From assembly GCF_003351145.1 (NCBI RefSeq), contig NZ_QQSV01000001.1, positions 62,001 to 126,000 of the forward strand: a DNA stretch of 64,000 nt. Direction: 5' to 3'. A program made the position numbers and the translations under genes. Shown here in pieces: positions 1 to 8,932 of this stretch. The notes beneath the pieces are model-generated. The model searched no databases. It saw only the letters and a program-made list of their open reading frames with translations, and was not told the DNA's origin. Numbering within the stretch: position 1 is the first letter of the stretch; the number at the start of each line of letters is the position of its first letter. The stretch comes from Meiothermus sp. QL-1 (GTDB lineage Bacteria > Deinococcota > Deinococci > Deinococcales > Thermaceae).

Positions 1-1673
1 ATTTGCGCAAGGCCCCCGCACAGATCGCCGCCGACCTGGCCCAGACCCTCCAGCCTCCCCCCTGGGTGCGCCGCGTTCTGGTCCTGGGGGGGTACCTGAA
101 CTTCGAGCTCGAGCCGGCCTTCCTGGTAGAGAACGCCACCCAGCCCCTGCCGCCCTTTCCCCCCAAGGAAGGCAAGGTGCTCTTGGAGCACACCTCGGTC
201 AACCCCAACAAGGAGCTTCACGTGGGCCACCTGCGCAACATCTGCCTGGGCGACGCGCTGGCCCGCATCCTGCGCTTCGTGGGGCACCAGGTGGAGGTGA
301 TGAACTACATCGACGACACTGGGCGGCAGGCGGCCGAGAGCCTTTTCGCCCTGGCCTACTTTGGCCTGGGGGCCCCCTCGGGGAAGTACGACCACTGGGT
401 GGGGCAGGCCTACGTGCGGCTTCACCGGGCGATGGAAGACCCCGCGGCAAAGGCCCGGATTGAGGAAGGGGTCCAGGCAACCCTGCACCGGCTGGAGGCT
501 GGGGAGCTCAGGGCCGAGGTGGAGCGGATTCTGAAGGCCCAGCTCGCCACCATGTACCGCCTGGGGGCCGAGTACGACCTCCTGGTCTGGGAGTCGGACA
601 TCGTGCGGGAGGGGCTTTTGGAGAAGGCCATGCGGGCCCTGGAGGCCTCCCCCTACGTCCTGCGCCCCAAGGAGGGCAAGTATGCCGGGGCTTTGGTGAT
701 GGACACCAGCCCCTTCATCCCGGGGCTGGAGGACCCCTACCTGGTGCTCATCCGCTCCAACGGCACCTCCACCTACACCGCCAAGGACATCGCCCTGCAG
801 TTTTGGAAGATGGGGCTTTTGCAGGGCCTTCGCTTCCTTCCCTACGATACCCAGCCCAGCGGGGCCATCCTGTACAGCACCCATCCCGAGGGCCAGCCCA
901 TGCCCTTTGGCGGGGCTCAGGAGACCATCAACGTGGTGGACGCCCGCCAGAGCCACGCGCTGCGGGTGGTGCAGGCCTCCCTCGAGGTCGAAGGGCGGCC
1001 CGACCTGGCCCAGAAGTGCTTCCACCTGGCCTACGAGACCGTGCTGCTGGAGGGGCAGCAGATGTCAGGGCGCAAGGGCATCACCATCTCGGTCGACGAG
1101 GTGCTGGACGAGGCGGTGCGCCGGGTGCGCCGGGTAATCGACGAGAAGAACCCCGGCCACCCCAGCCCCGCCGAGGCTGCCGAGGCGATTGGGGTGGGGG
1201 CGGTTCGCTTCGCCATGCTCAAGACCGAGGCCAAAAAGCAGATCGACTTTCGCTACGAGCAGGCCTTGAGCCTGGAGGGCGACACCGGGCCCTACGTGCA
1301 GTACGCCTACGCCCGGGCCGGGGCCATCTTGCGCAAGGCAGAGGAGATGGGTCTGGGGGAGGAGGCGCCGGACTTCACCCAGGCCACTTCCTACGAGGTC
1401 GCCCTGGCCAGGACCCTGCTGCGCTTCGCCGAGGTGGTGCAGGACGCCGCGCGCAACAAAGCCCCTCATATCCTGGCCCAGTACCTGCTGGATCTGGCCG
1501 CGGCCTGGAACAGCTTCTACAATGCCAAAACCCCCGAGGGCCGTCCGGCCACCCCGGTCCTCACCGCACCGCCGGGGCTGCGGGGGGTGCGGCTGCGGTT
1601 GGTGGAGGCCCTGCGCACAACCCTACGGCAGGGGCTCTGGCTTCTGGGACTGAGGGCCCCCGAGGTGATGTAG
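1..1673 (+). CDS. argS: Arginyl-tRNA synthetase, 5' end cut by window edge
   Basis: This class I aminoacyl-tRNA synthetase charges tRNA-Arg in the cytoplasm. The frame is open from the first base, and 556 codons are visible. Bacterial ArgS is usually 560-600 residues, so only a few dozen N-terminal residues should be missing. The ATP-binding HVGH (HIGH class) lies near visible residue 73, inside a typical NPNKELHVGHLRN block. The KMSKS-loop equivalent reads MSGRKG near residue 354. The C-terminal third carries the DALR-type anticodon-binding helices, including the DTGPYVQYAYAR stretch before it. The stop codon abuts the stop codon of the opposing phosphatase gene, with no intergenic base between them. 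The apparent TTG start at base 3 is only the first in-frame start-like codon in the window and should not be taken as the real start. Confidence 0.96.
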   Translation, partial: LRKAPAQIAADLAQTLQPPPWVRRVLVLGGYLNFELEPAFLVENATQPLPPFPPKEGKVLLEHTSVNPNKELHVGHLRNICLGDALARILRFVGHQVEVMNYIDDTGRQAAESLFALAYFGLGAPSGKYDHWVGQAYVRLHRAMEDPAAKARIEEGVQATLHRLEAGELRAEVERILKAQLATMYRLGAEYDLLVWESDIVREGLLEKAMRALEASPYVLRPKEGKYAGALVMDTSPFIPGLEDPYLVLIRSNGTSTYTAKDIALQFWKMGLLQGLRFLPYDTQPSGAILYSTHPEGQPMPFGGAQETINVVDARQSHALRVVQASLEVEGRPDLAQKCFHLAYETVLLEGQQMSGRKGITISVDEVLDEAVRRVRRVIDEKNPGHPSPAEAAEAIGVGAVRFAMLKTEAKKQIDFRYEQALSLEGDTGPYVQYAYARAGAILRKAEEMGLGEEAPDFTQATSYEVALARTLLRFAEVVQDAARNKAPHILAQYLLDLAAAWNSFYNAKTPEGRPATPVLTAPPGLRGVRLRLVEALRTTLRQGLWLLGLRAPEVM

Positions 1674-2633
1674 CTAGGGGGTGTGGCTCGAGCCAAACTG
1701 GTTGAAGAGCACGAAGCCCAGCAGGGCGAACCACAAAAGCAGCAGGATCAGGTTGCCCCAGCGCTGCCAGAAGGAGGGGCGGGGCGTGGGCCCGGTCACC
1801 TGGGTGGCCAGCACCTCGGGGTCGTTGCCGCTTTGCAGCCGTACCGGTCCCGCGCCGGCCTCGAGCGGTAGAGCATAAGGACGCGGATTTTCCGGCACCT
1901 GGCTGCCGATGGTCACCACCACCGCGCTGATGTTGTCGGGGCCGCCCCAGTCGTTGGCCAGCCGGATGAGCTTGGCCACCGCGGGTTCGGGCGGGTGGGT
2001 GAGGATCATCTCGGCCAGCACCCTGTCTTCCAGCACCCCGCTTAGCCCATCGGAGCAGAGCAGGAACACATCCCCGGGCCGCACCTTCAGGCCCACCAGG
2101 TCTACCCGGGCGGCAGGGAAGGAGCCTAAAGCGTTGGTGATTACGTTGCGCCAGCGGTGGTTGCGGGCCTCTTCTTCGGTCAGCAGGCCCTGGCGTACCC
2201 GGTCGGCCACCCAGGAGTGGTCCTGGGTAAGCTGGGTTAGCTCGCCGTCGCGCAGCAGGTAGGCCCTGGAGTCCCCCACGTGGGCGATGAGGGCGTAGGG
2301 TAGGTCGAGCCACAGGGTGGTGCAGGTGGTGCCCATGCCGCGCGACTCGGGCTTTTGTCCGGCTAGGTAGATGGCCTCGTTGGCGGCCTCATAGGCCTCC
2401 AGGAGCCCCTGGGGCGAGGGCTCGCTCCGGCGCAGCATCTCCATAATCCGGCTCACCGCCATCTGCGAGGCCACCTCGCCGGTGCGGTGGCCGCCCATGC
2501 CGTCGGCCACGATGAAGATTCCCCCATAGGGCATCACACACTGGGCGACGGCGTCCTCATTCAGGGCGCGCTTGCGGCCAGGGTCGGTCAGCGCTGCCGC
2601 ATACACCATCGGGAGGCTTTCCGAACCTGGCAT
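1674..2633 (-). CDS. PP2C-family protein serine/threonine phosphatase with C-terminal membrane anchor
   Basis: This is a metal-dependent phosphatase of the PPM/Stp1 type that would remove phosphate from Ser/Thr-phosphorylated proteins. With the start at 2633 it has 319 residues. The PP2C metal motifs are all present: NEDA near 25-28, VADGMGGH near 42-49, GDSRAYL near 120-126, LCSDGL near 192-197 and GGPDN near 230-234. Residues 294-311 form one hydrophobic segment close to the C-terminus, so the catalytic domain is probably tethered to the inner face of the membrane. The ATG at 2633 is preferred over an upstream in-frame start because a TATAAT box (2643-2648) ends 9 bp before it, which suggests an almost leaderless mRNA. 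No kinase gene is adjacent. Confidence 0.9.
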   Translation of the reverse strand: MPGSESLPMVYAAALTDPGRKRALNEDAVAQCVMPYGGIFIVADGMGGHRTGEVASQMAVSRIMEMLRRSEPSPQGLLEAYEAANEAIYLAGQKPESRGMGTTCTTLWLDLPYALIAHVGDSRAYLLRDGELTQLTQDHSWVADRVRQGLLTEEEARNHRWRNVITNALGSFPAARVDLVGLKVRPGDVFLLCSDGLSGVLEDRVLAEMILTHPPEPAVAKLIRLANDWGGPDNISAVVVTIGSQVPENPRPYALPLEAGAGPVRLQSGNDPEVLATQVTGPTPRPSFWQRWGNLILLLLWFALLGFVLFNQFGSSHTP

Positions 2634-2642
2634 ACTAGGCGC

Positions 2643-2648
2643 ATTATA
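2643..2648 (-). promoter_or_regulatory. -10 box of PP2C gene (near-leaderless)
   Basis: A perfect TATAAT on the minus strand is followed by 9 bp and then ATG at 2633. No convincing -35 element is seen. Confidence 0.55.
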
Positions 2649-2690
2649 GGCCAGGCCGGACCGGAGTAGGGCCAAAAAATCACACCGGCT

Positions 2691-3605
2691 TCAGTATGAG
2701 CGTTGTATCACTTTCAGCCCCTGCCCCTCCAGGAAGCCCACCAGCCAGGCCACCGCGGCCTTGACCCCTGGGGTCGCTAAGGGGGCCCCGAAGCGGGCGA
2801 GGCCCACATAGAGGCCGTGGGCGCTGGGCCGGGCTTCCAGGAGCACATCCTGCACCAGGTCCTCTTCATCCAGGTGGGTGAGAAAATAGTAGCCCTCGGG
2901 CAGGGCGCGGGCGGCCTCGAGCAGCACCGCCGTGCCGCCTTCGAAGCGGACCACGGTTTTGGGGAAGCTCTCCAGTAGGGGCAGTTTACCGGACATCAGG
3001 GCGTGGGGCATGGGGTACCTCGGAAGCGGTGGCCAGGGGTCGGGGTCCTCACCCTTCTTACGGAAGACCGCGTGGTAGAAGCTGCGGCCCTGCTCCTTCC
3101 ACTTGAGGGCGTACTTGGTGGTGAGGTGGTGGGGGGGCGGGGGCGGGGTTTCCACCGTGTACAGGCCGCTGGCCAGGGCTTCGTCCTGGGCAAAGCGCCA
3201 GTAGGCCTCGTGGTCGGTGGTGAGGAGCAGCTCACCCCCCTCGGCCAGCCGGGTGGAGAGCCGCCGGAAGAATTCCCGGCGCAGCAGGCGGTTTTCCTGG
3301 TGCTTGGCCTTGGGCCAGGGGTCGGGGAAGTTGACGTAGACCTGCTTTAGGCTCCGGGGGGCCACCAGGTTCCTGAGGGCAAAGGTGGCCTGGCCATGGT
3401 AGACCACGACGTTTGCTATGCCCTCTCGTCGGAAGCGCCGGATGGCCCGGGCCACCGAGGCCGCCGAGACCTCGGCCCCCAGGATGCGCCGCTGGGGGTG
3501 CAGCCGAGCCAGCGCTGCGGTAAAGCGCCCGTCGCCAAAGCCCACCTCGAGCACCTCGGGAGCGGGGTCTAGGGGGAAGGGGCACTCGCCCACCCGAACC
3601 AGCAC
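2691..3605 (-). CDS. trmB: tRNA (guanine-N7-)-methyltransferase, long form
   Basis: This SAM-dependent enzyme forms m7G46 in the variable loop of tRNA. The SAM site EVGFGDGRF lies at residues 20-28. The TrmB signature FPDPWPK lies at 93-99 and is followed by [16 protein letters not shown] block near 129-135 matches the C-terminal catalytic motif of the family. At 304 residues the protein is about 80-100 longer than a typical 210-240-residue TrmB. The extra part lies after about residue 200 and has no motif I recognise. The GTG start at 3605 is supported by TATAAT (3614-3619) ending 8 bp before it. The gene is divergent from the gene at 3661, and the two promoters share about 45 bp. Confidence 0.92.
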   Translation of the reverse strand: MLVRVGECPFPLDPAPEVLEVGFGDGRFTAALARLHPQRRILGAEVSAASVARAIRRFRREGIANVVVYHGQATFALRNLVAPRSLKQVYVNFPDPWPKAKHQENRLLRREFFRRLSTRLAEGGELLLTTDHEAYWRFAQDEALASGLYTVETPPPPPHHLTTKYALKWKEQGRSFYHAVFRKKGEDPDPWPPLPRYPMPHALMSGKLPLLESFPKTVVRFEGGTAVLLEAARALPEGYYFLTHLDEEDLVQDVLLEARPSAHGLYVGLARFGAPLATPGVKAAVAWLVGFLEGQGLKVIQRSY

Positions 3606-3613
3606 AAAGGTGC

Positions 3614-3619
3614 ATTATA
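3614..3619 (-). promoter_or_regulatory. -10 box of trmB (leaderless)
   Basis: A perfect TATAAT on the minus strand lies 8 bp from the GTG start at 3605. It is interleaved with the divergent promoter at 3625-3653. Confidence 0.6.
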
Positions 3620-3624
3620 GAGCC

Positions 3625-3653
3625 TTTAGAGGGGTGTTTGGGAATGGTAGACT
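3625..3653 (+). promoter_or_regulatory. Leaderless promoter of the 3661 gene
   Basis: TTTAGA (3625-3630), a 17-bp spacer, TAGACT (3648-3653) and 7 bp lead directly to ATG at 3661. The spacing is optimal for sigma-70-type recognition with transcription starting at the start codon. Confidence 0.65.
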
Positions 3654-3660
3654 CTGGCTT

Positions 3661-4335
3661 ATGGCGGATGCAGGTCTCGAGCAAGCCTTCGCCAAGGTAC
3701 GGGCCCTTCTGGAGGGCGACTTTGAGCATCCGGGGCTCACCCTGTACGACCTGCAGAACCTGGTGGGCTACAACAGCCGCCTCAAGACCGATGGCCCCCT
3801 CTCCTACACCCTGCCGCCCGAGCCGGCGTTGAGCGGGGTGGCGGCGGTGCGGCTTTACTACTACCCCAAGGACCCTGAGGTCACCCTGATCGTGGAGATT
3901 GAGGACAAGGCCCGCAAGCGTCACCTGCGCCACTTCAAGTGGAACGGCATCTCCTGGACGGCGCCCCGCGGTCTGAAGTCCGATCTAACCGCTACCCGCG
4001 AGGTGCTGCCGGCTATCGAGGAGGTAGGGGGCGACTTCTTCCTGGGCTATGCCCCTGAGGAGGCCAGGGAGCTGGCCGAAGCCATCCGCCGGGGCGAGGC
4101 CGCGGGGGCCAAGTACATGCTCTGCACCCGCGACAACACCAGGATTTTCTACGCCCCCACCAGCTCCCCCCCCACCGTGCCCTGCCCCCGCTGCGGCAAC
4201 ACCCACATGATCTTCAAAACCCTCACCCTCTCCACCCCTGAGGACCGCATCGAGACCCTCCTGCGCGAGCAACGGGCCTTGCGCACTGCGCTAGAGGACC
4301 TGCTTTTGTACCTGAAGCGCAAGCTGGGGCCCTAG
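3661..4335 (+). CDS. Conserved hypothetical protein with one CPRCGNTH motif
   Basis: I do not recognise this 224-residue protein. It has no signal peptide and no membrane segment, and looks like a mixed alpha/beta cytoplasmic protein. A single zinc-knuckle-like CPRCGNTH occurs near residues 175-182, but no second Cys pair is visible, so zinc binding would need a partner or a dimer. The C-terminus (EDRIETLLREQRALRTALEDLL) is a predicted amphipathic or coiled helix. The start at 3661 is chosen because TTTAGA-17-TAGACT-7-ATG forms a well-spaced leaderless promoter. Longer in-frame extensions would run through the trmB promoter. The gene is monocistronic and is followed by the roughly 200-bp aceE leader. 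Confidence 0.75.
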   Translation: MADAGLEQAFAKVRALLEGDFEHPGLTLYDLQNLVGYNSRLKTDGPLSYTLPPEPALSGVAAVRLYYYPKDPEVTLIVEIEDKARKRHLRHFKWNGISWTAPRGLKSDLTATREVLPAIEEVGGDFFLGYAPEEARELAEAIRRGEAAGAKYMLCTRDNTRIFYAPTSSPPTVPCPRCGNTHMIFKTLTLSTPEDRIETLLREQRALRTALEDLLLYLKRKLGP

Positions 4336-4353
4336 GGGTTGGGGGGCGCTGCG

Positions 4354-4369
4354 GTCGGCCGTGGCCGAC
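4354..4369. repeat. Short inverted repeat after the 3661 gene
   Basis: GTCGGC-CGTG-GCCGAC is a perfect 6-bp stem 18 bases after the stop codon. No T-run follows, so termination activity is doubtful. A second palindrome, GAGGGGCCCTC, lies immediately downstream. Confidence 0.35.
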
Positions 4370-4420
4370 GAGGGGCCCTCTGATGCGGCTTTGCCATTTG
4401 GTAAAAGTTTTTTATGAGCT

Positions 4421-4441
4421 GTAAAAAACGGGTTTCCTTAC
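4421..4441. promoter_or_regulatory. Imperfect inverted repeat upstream of aceE, possible operator
   Basis: GTAAAAAAC and GTTTCCTTAC form a 10-bp inverted repeat with two mismatched positions. A related half, GGTAAAAG, lies just upstream at about 4410. The repeat sits about 23 bp before a candidate -10 (TAATGT, 4464-4469), so it could bind a repressor of pyruvate dehydrogenase. This is inference only. Confidence 0.3.
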
Positions 4442-4490
4442 GATTCCGGTCATCCTTCTGCGGTAATGTAAGGCCGATGACAAAGAACCG

Positions 4491-4507
4491 CCCTGGTCTG
4501 GCCAGGG
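4491..4507 (+). other. Hairpin in the aceE leader
   Basis: CCCTGG-TCTGG-CCAGGG is a perfect 6-bp stem with a 5-base loop, 26 bases before the aceE ATG. It overlaps a second possible stem, GGGG...CCCC (4506-4519). The ribosome-binding GGGAGG stays outside it. Confidence 0.4.
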
Positions 4508-4532
4508 GGTCTTTGCCCCACGGGAGGCCGGT

Positions 4533-7253
4533 ATGGTTGAGGACCGCGAACTGATCGCCGCTCGAGCCGGGCTTTCTGCTGAGGAGCAGCTACGGCTCGA
4601 GGACCTCGAGAACCAGGAGTGGCGCGAAAGCCTGGAGTATGTGCTGCGGAGCGCGGGGCGCGACAGGGTGGCCCAGCTCATGGAGATGCTGGAGAACTAC
4701 GCCTACCGCATGGGCGTGGTCATCCACGACAAGGTCAACACCCCCTACGTCAACACCATCGCCAAAGAGCACGAGCCGCCCTACCCAGGCGACCTGGAGC
4801 TCGAGCAGCGCATCGCCAACATTCTGCGCTGGAACACCATCGCCATCGTGCAGCAGGCCAACAAGAAGGCCGAGGGCATCGGGGGGCACATCTCCACCTA
4901 CGCCAGCATCGCTGAGCTGATGGAGATGGGCTTCAACCACTTTTTCCGGGGCCCTGAGTCCCCCGACCGCGACCTGGTCTTCTACCAAGGGCATATGTCG
5001 CCTGGGGTTTACGCCCGAAGCTACCTGGAGGGCCGCCTCAGCGAGGCCGATCTGGCCAAATTCCGCCGCGAGCTTCTGGGGGGGCCTGGCCGGGGGCTTT
5101 CCAGCTACCCTCATCCCTGGCTGATGCCCGACTACTGGGAGTTCCCCACCGTCAGCATGGGCCTGGGGCCCATCCAGGCCATCTACCAGGCTCGCTTCAT
5201 GCGCTACTTGGAGGAGCGCGGTCTCAAGCCCAAGACAGGGGCCAAGGTCTGGGCCTTCCTGGGCGACGGCGAGCAGGACGAGCCCGAGACCACCGGTGCG
5301 CTTAGGGTGGCGGCCAACGAGGAGCTGGACAACCTGGTCTTCGTCATCAACGCCAACCTGCAGCGGCTGGACGGGCCGGTGCGGGGCAACTCCAAGATCA
5401 TTCAGGAGCTGGAATCGCTCTACCGCGGCGCTGGCTGGAACGTGATTAAGGTGGTCTGGGGCAGCGCCTGGGACGAGCTTTTCGCCCGGGATACGGAAGG
5501 GGTGCTCCTGGAGCGGATGGAGCAGCTTGTGGACGGCGAGAGCCAGCGCTATGCGGCCTACGGAGGGAAGGAGCTGCGGGAGAGGTTCTTCAACACCCCG
5601 GCCCTCAAGAAGCTCATCGAGGGGATGAGCGATGAGGACCTGGACCGCCTCACCCGCTCGCGCGGCGGCCACGACAACCGTAAAATCTATGCCGCCTTCA
5701 AGGCCGCGGCCGAGCACCGGGGTTCGCCCACCGTGATCATCGCCCGCACCATCAAGGGCTACTGCCTGGGCCCCACCGCCCAGGCCAAGAACGTGGCCCA
5801 CCAGGTCAAGAAACTCACCCTGGACGACCTGCGCGAGGCCCGTGACCATCTGGGCATTCCCATTCCCGACGAGGAGCTGGAGAACACCCCCTTCTACCAC
5901 CCGGGCCCCGACTCCCCCGAGGTGCGCTACATGCTCGAGCGCCGCAAGGCCCTGGGGGGGCTCATCCCGGTGCGGCAGGTTAAGGACTACCGCATCCAGA
6001 CCCCGGACCTGGCCTTTTTCGAGGAGTTCCTAACTGGCTCCGGAGGGCGGGAGATCTCCACCACCATGGCCTTCGTGCGGATGCTTACCAAGCTGGTGCG
6101 CCACCCCGAGGTGGGCAGACTCATCGTGCCCATCGTTCCCGACGAAGCCCGTACCTTTGGCATGGAGGGGGTGATTGCGGCGGTGGGCATCTACTCGCCA
6201 AAGGGCCAGCTCTACACCCCGGTGGACGCCGGTACTGTGACCGTCTACCGCGAGTCCGAGACCGGCCAGCTTTTGCAGGAGGGCATCAACGAGGCAGGGG
6301 CCATGTGCAGCTTCATCGCGGCGGGCACCGCCTACGCCCACCACGGCATTCCCACCATTCCTTTCTACATCTTCTACTCCATGTTCGGCCTGCAGCGGAT
6401 TGGCGATCTGGTTTGGGCCGCTGCCGACCAGCGCACCAAGGGTTTTCTGATGGGGGCCACGGCCGGCCGCACCACCCTCAACGGTGAGGGGCTGCAGCAC
6501 GAGGACGGTCACTCCCACCTTCTGGCCCTGCCGGTGCCCAACCTGATGGCCTACGACCCTGCTTTTGCCTACGAGCTGGCCGTCATCCTGCAGGATGGCA
6601 TGAAGAGGATGTACCAGGATGGGGAGGACATCTTCTACTACATCACCCTGATGAACGAGAACTACCCCCAGCCCCCCATGCCCGAGCCCCGCGAGGAGGT
6701 TCGCCAGGGCATCCTCAAGGGCATGTACCTCTTCCGCAAAAGCGAGCTCAAAAAACCCAGGGCCCGGGCGCAGCTTTTGGGCAGCGGCACCATCCTCAAC
6801 GAGGTCCTCAAGGCCCAGGGCCTGCTGGAGGCCTATGGGGTGGCCGCCGACGTTTGGAGCGTGACCAGCTACAAGGCTCTTTACTACGAGGCCATGGAGA
6901 CGGCCCGCTACAACCGGCTGCACCCTGGCGAAAAGCCCAGGCTGGGCTATGCGGCGCAGTGCCTGAACCCCACCGAGGGGCCCATCGTGGCCGCCTCGGA
7001 CTACGTGAAGGCCCTACCCGATTTGCTCTCGGGCTACCTGAACCGGCCCATCCATAGCCTGGGCACCGACGGCTTTGGCCGCTCGGATACCCGCGAGGCC
7101 CTGCGCGACTTCTTCGAGGTGGACGCCCGGCACATCACCGCAGCGGCGCTTTCGGCCCTGCGGGCCGAGGGCAAGCTGAGCCTTCAGACCGTACAGGCGG
7201 CGTTCCGCAAGCTGGAGATTGACCCTGAGCGGGAGGCTGCGCACAAGCGCTAG
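4533..7253 (+). CDS. aceE: Pyruvate dehydrogenase E1 component, homodimeric type
   Basis: This thiamine-diphosphate enzyme decarboxylates pyruvate and reductively acetylates the lipoyl groups of E2. At 906 residues it is the single-chain AceE type rather than the PdhA/PdhB type. The ThDP-binding GDG...N motif starts at GDGEQDE near residue 244 and ends about 30 residues later at VINAN. The C-terminal half holds the transketolase-like pyrimidine and C-terminal domains. The ATG at 4533 follows GGGAGG at a suitable distance. aceF follows 13 bp later and forms an operon with it. No E3 (lipoamide dehydrogenase) gene is next to the pair, so E3 must be encoded elsewhere. Confidence 0.96.
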   Translation: MVEDRELIAARAGLSAEEQLRLEDLENQEWRESLEYVLRSAGRDRVAQLMEMLENYAYRMGVVIHDKVNTPYVNTIAKEHEPPYPGDLELEQRIANILRWNTIAIVQQANKKAEGIGGHISTYASIAELMEMGFNHFFRGPESPDRDLVFYQGHMSPGVYARSYLEGRLSEADLAKFRRELLGGPGRGLSSYPHPWLMPDYWEFPTVSMGLGPIQAIYQARFMRYLEERGLKPKTGAKVWAFLGDGEQDEPETTGALRVAANEELDNLVFVINANLQRLDGPVRGNSKIIQELESLYRGAGWNVIKVVWGSAWDELFARDTEGVLLERMEQLVDGESQRYAAYGGKELRERFFNTPALKKLIEGMSDEDLDRLTRSRGGHDNRKIYAAFKAAAEHRGSPTVIIARTIKGYCLGPTAQAKNVAHQVKKLTLDDLREARDHLGIPIPDEELENTPFYHPGPDSPEVRYMLERRKALGGLIPVRQVKDYRIQTPDLAFFEEFLTGSGGREISTTMAFVRMLTKLVRHPEVGRLIVPIVPDEARTFGMEGVIAAVGIYSPKGQLYTPVDAGTVTVYRESETGQLLQEGINEAGAMCSFIAAGTAYAHHGIPTIPFYIFYSMFGLQRIGDLVWAAADQRTKGFLMGATAGRTTLNGEGLQHEDGHSHLLALPVPNLMAYDPAFAYELAVILQDGMKRMYQDGEDIFYYITLMNENYPQPPMPEPREEVRQGILKGMYLFRKSELKKPRARAQLLGSGTILNEVLKAQGLLEAYGVAADVWSVTSYKALYYEAMETARYNRLHPGEKPRLGYAAQCLNPTEGPIVAASDYVKALPDLLSGYLNRPIHSLGTDGFGRSDTREALRDFFEVDARHITAAALSALRAEGKLSLQTVQAAFRKLEIDPEREAAHKR

Positions 7254-7266
7254 CGCAGAGGACAGT

Positions 7267-8505
7267 ATGGCCGAACTCAAAGTACCCGACCTAGGCGACA
7301 ACGTGACCTCCGCTGTGGTGGTGGGGGTGCTGATTAAGGAAGGTGACACCGTAAGCGAGGGCCAGCCGGTTTTGGAGCTCGAGACCGACAAGGCGGTGAT
7401 GGAAGCCCCAGCCCTGGCCAGCGGCACGGTCTCCAAGCTGCTGGTCAAGCCTGGGGACGAGGTGAAAAGCGGACAGGTCATTGCCGTGCTGAAAGAGGCC
7501 CAGCCCAGCCCGGGGGAAGCTGAACCGCCGGCAAAGGCCAGCGCCCCGCCTCCCCCCGCCCCGCCCCGCCCCGTCGGTCCGCCCTCGCCGGCCCCTGTGC
7601 CCGCCGGGCGGCGGCTTATCCCCGCAGCCCCCAGCGTGCGGCGGCTGGCCCGGGAGATGGGCGTGGACCTGAGGGCAGTGGTGGGCAGCGGTCCGGCCTA
7701 CCGCATCTCCGAAGGCGACGTACGACGCTTTGCTGCTCAAGGCCAGAGCCCCCTTCCTGCGCCGCTGGTGTCCAAGTTGCCCGATTTTGCCCAGTTCGGT
7801 CCTGTTCGCCGGGAGGCCATGTCGGGGGTGCGCCGGGCCACGGTGCGCTCCATGGCCCAGGCCTGGAGTCTGGTGCCCATGGTCACCCATTTCGACAAGG
7901 CCGACATCACCCAGATGGAGGCCTGGCGCAAGAGGCTGGCCCCCCGGGCAGAGCAGCGCGGCGCCAAGCTCACCATGACCGCCATCTTGCTCAAGGCGCT
8001 GGCCGCGGCCCTGAAGGCTTTTCCCAAGTTCAACGCCTCCATTGATACGGAGAGGAACGAGATTATCTACAAGGACTACATCCACATCGGGGTAGCCGTG
8101 GACACCCCCGCCGGCCTGCTGGTTCCGGTGATTCGGGATGTCGACAAGAAGGGTATTTTTACCCTGGCTGCTGAGCTGGGTAGTGTAGCCGCCAAGGCGC
8201 GCGAGCGCAAGCTCGCTCCAGAGGAGATGCAGGGGGCTTCCTTCACCCTGTCCAACCTGGGGGGTATTGGCGGCACCGGTTTTACGCCCATCGTCAACTG
8301 GCCTGAGGTGGCCATCCTGGGGGTCTCGCGCAGCGCTATAGAGCCGGTGTGGAACCCGGAGAAAGAGGCCTTTGAGCCCCGCCAGATTATGCCCTTTTCG
8401 CTCTCCTACGACCACCGCCTAATTGACGGGGCCGATGCGGCGCGCTTCTGTCGCTTCGTGGCCGAGCTTTTAGAAGAGCCGGTTTTGCTCGGGTTCGAAG
8501 GCTAG
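7267..8505 (+). CDS. aceF: Dihydrolipoamide acetyltransferase, E2 of pyruvate dehydrogenase
   Basis: E2 transfers acetyl groups from lipoyl-lysine to CoA and forms the core of the complex. With ATG at 7267 (GAGGA just upstream) it has 412 residues. It has one lipoyl domain (about 1-78) with the lipoylated lysine in ETDKA, K42. A Pro/Ala-rich linker (about 80-115) follows, then a peripheral-subunit-binding domain (about 118-157, [14 protein letters not shown]). The catalytic domain ends with SYDHRLIDG, where His383 and Asp387 are the expected active-site residues. A single lipoyl domain is fewer than the three of E. coli AceF. An in-frame extension back to 7219 overlaps aceE and lacks family similarity. 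A strong terminator follows the gene. Confidence 0.96.
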   Translation: MAELKVPDLGDNVTSAVVVGVLIKEGDTVSEGQPVLELETDKAVMEAPALASGTVSKLLVKPGDEVKSGQVIAVLKEAQPSPGEAEPPAKASAPPPPAPPRPVGPPSPAPVPAGRRLIPAAPSVRRLAREMGVDLRAVVGSGPAYRISEGDVRRFAAQGQSPLPAPLVSKLPDFAQFGPVRREAMSGVRRATVRSMAQAWSLVPMVTHFDKADITQMEAWRKRLAPRAEQRGAKLTMTAILLKALAAALKAFPKFNASIDTERNEIIYKDYIHIGVAVDTPAGLLVPVIRDVDKKGIFTLAAELGSVAAKARERKLAPEEMQGASFTLSNLGGIGGTGFTPIVNWPEVAILGVSRSAIEPVWNPEKEAFEPRQIMPFSLSYDHRLIDGADAARFCRFVAELLEEPVLLGFEG

Positions 8506-8516
8506 AGGGTAAAGCC

Positions 8517-8546
8517 AAAACCGCCTGAGGAACTCAGGCGGTTTTT
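8517..8546 (+). terminator. Intrinsic terminator of aceEF
   Basis: AAAA-CCGCCTGAG, loop GAA, CTCAGGCGG-TTTTT. It is a perfect 9-bp GC-rich stem extended by four A-T pairs and ending in a T-run. It starts 11 bases after the aceF stop and ends just before the opposing tRNA-Pro gene. Confidence 0.92.
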
Positions 8547-8547
8547 C

Positions 8548-8624
8548 TGGTCGAGGCGAGAGGATTTGAACCTCCGACCACTCCCACCCCAAAGGAGTGC
8601 GCTACCAGGCTGCGCTACGCCTCG
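8548..8624 (-). tRNA. tRNA-Pro (anticodon GGG)
   Basis: This is a 77-nt cloverleaf. The acceptor stem CGAGGCG/CGCCTCG is perfect and the CCA tail is encoded. The D stem is GCGC/GCGC. The anticodon stem CTCCT/GGGAG encloses the loop TTGGGGT, giving anticodon GGG. The T arm is GGAGG-TTCAAAT-CCTCT. The gene lies tail to tail with aceF. Confidence 0.95.
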
Positions 8625-8663
8625 AGCTCGGCTGGCCTGGGGTTGCCCGCAGGCGCAAACCCA

Positions 8664-8692
8664 AGTTTAGCCACCCGTGGGCCAAACGTCAA
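8664..8692 (-). promoter_or_regulatory. Promoter of tRNA-Pro
   Basis: On the minus strand, TTGACG (8692-8687), a 17-bp spacer and TAAACT (8669-8664) lie about 40 bp upstream of the tRNA 5' end. It is back to back with the tRNA-Ile promoter. Confidence 0.8.
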
Positions 8693-8701
8693 CACGCAAG
8701 C

Positions 8702-8730
8702 TTGACCTGGGCCTTACCCCCCGCTATACT
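8702..8730 (+). promoter_or_regulatory. Promoter of tRNA-Ile
   Basis: TTGACC (8702-8707), 17 bp, TATACT (8725-8730). It is near consensus and 15 bp upstream of the tRNA 5' end. Confidence 0.85.
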
Positions 8731-8745
8731 CATAACTCGCTGCGG

Positions 8746-8822
<77 letters not shown>

Positions 8823-8918
8823 GAAACCCAGAGCATCCCTGGTTTCCCCTCGCAATCGCCGGAGGAAGCCGCCTTAGCGCCCGGGGTGCCTCGCTCATGG
8901 TTGGTCCCGGTCATGCCC

Positions 8919-8924
8919 TATACT
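8919..8924 (+). promoter_or_regulatory. -10 box of rlmN (leaderless)
   Basis: TATACT is followed by 8 bp and ATG at 8933. No good -35 element is seen. Confidence 0.55.
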
Positions 8925-8932
8925 GGGGTGTT

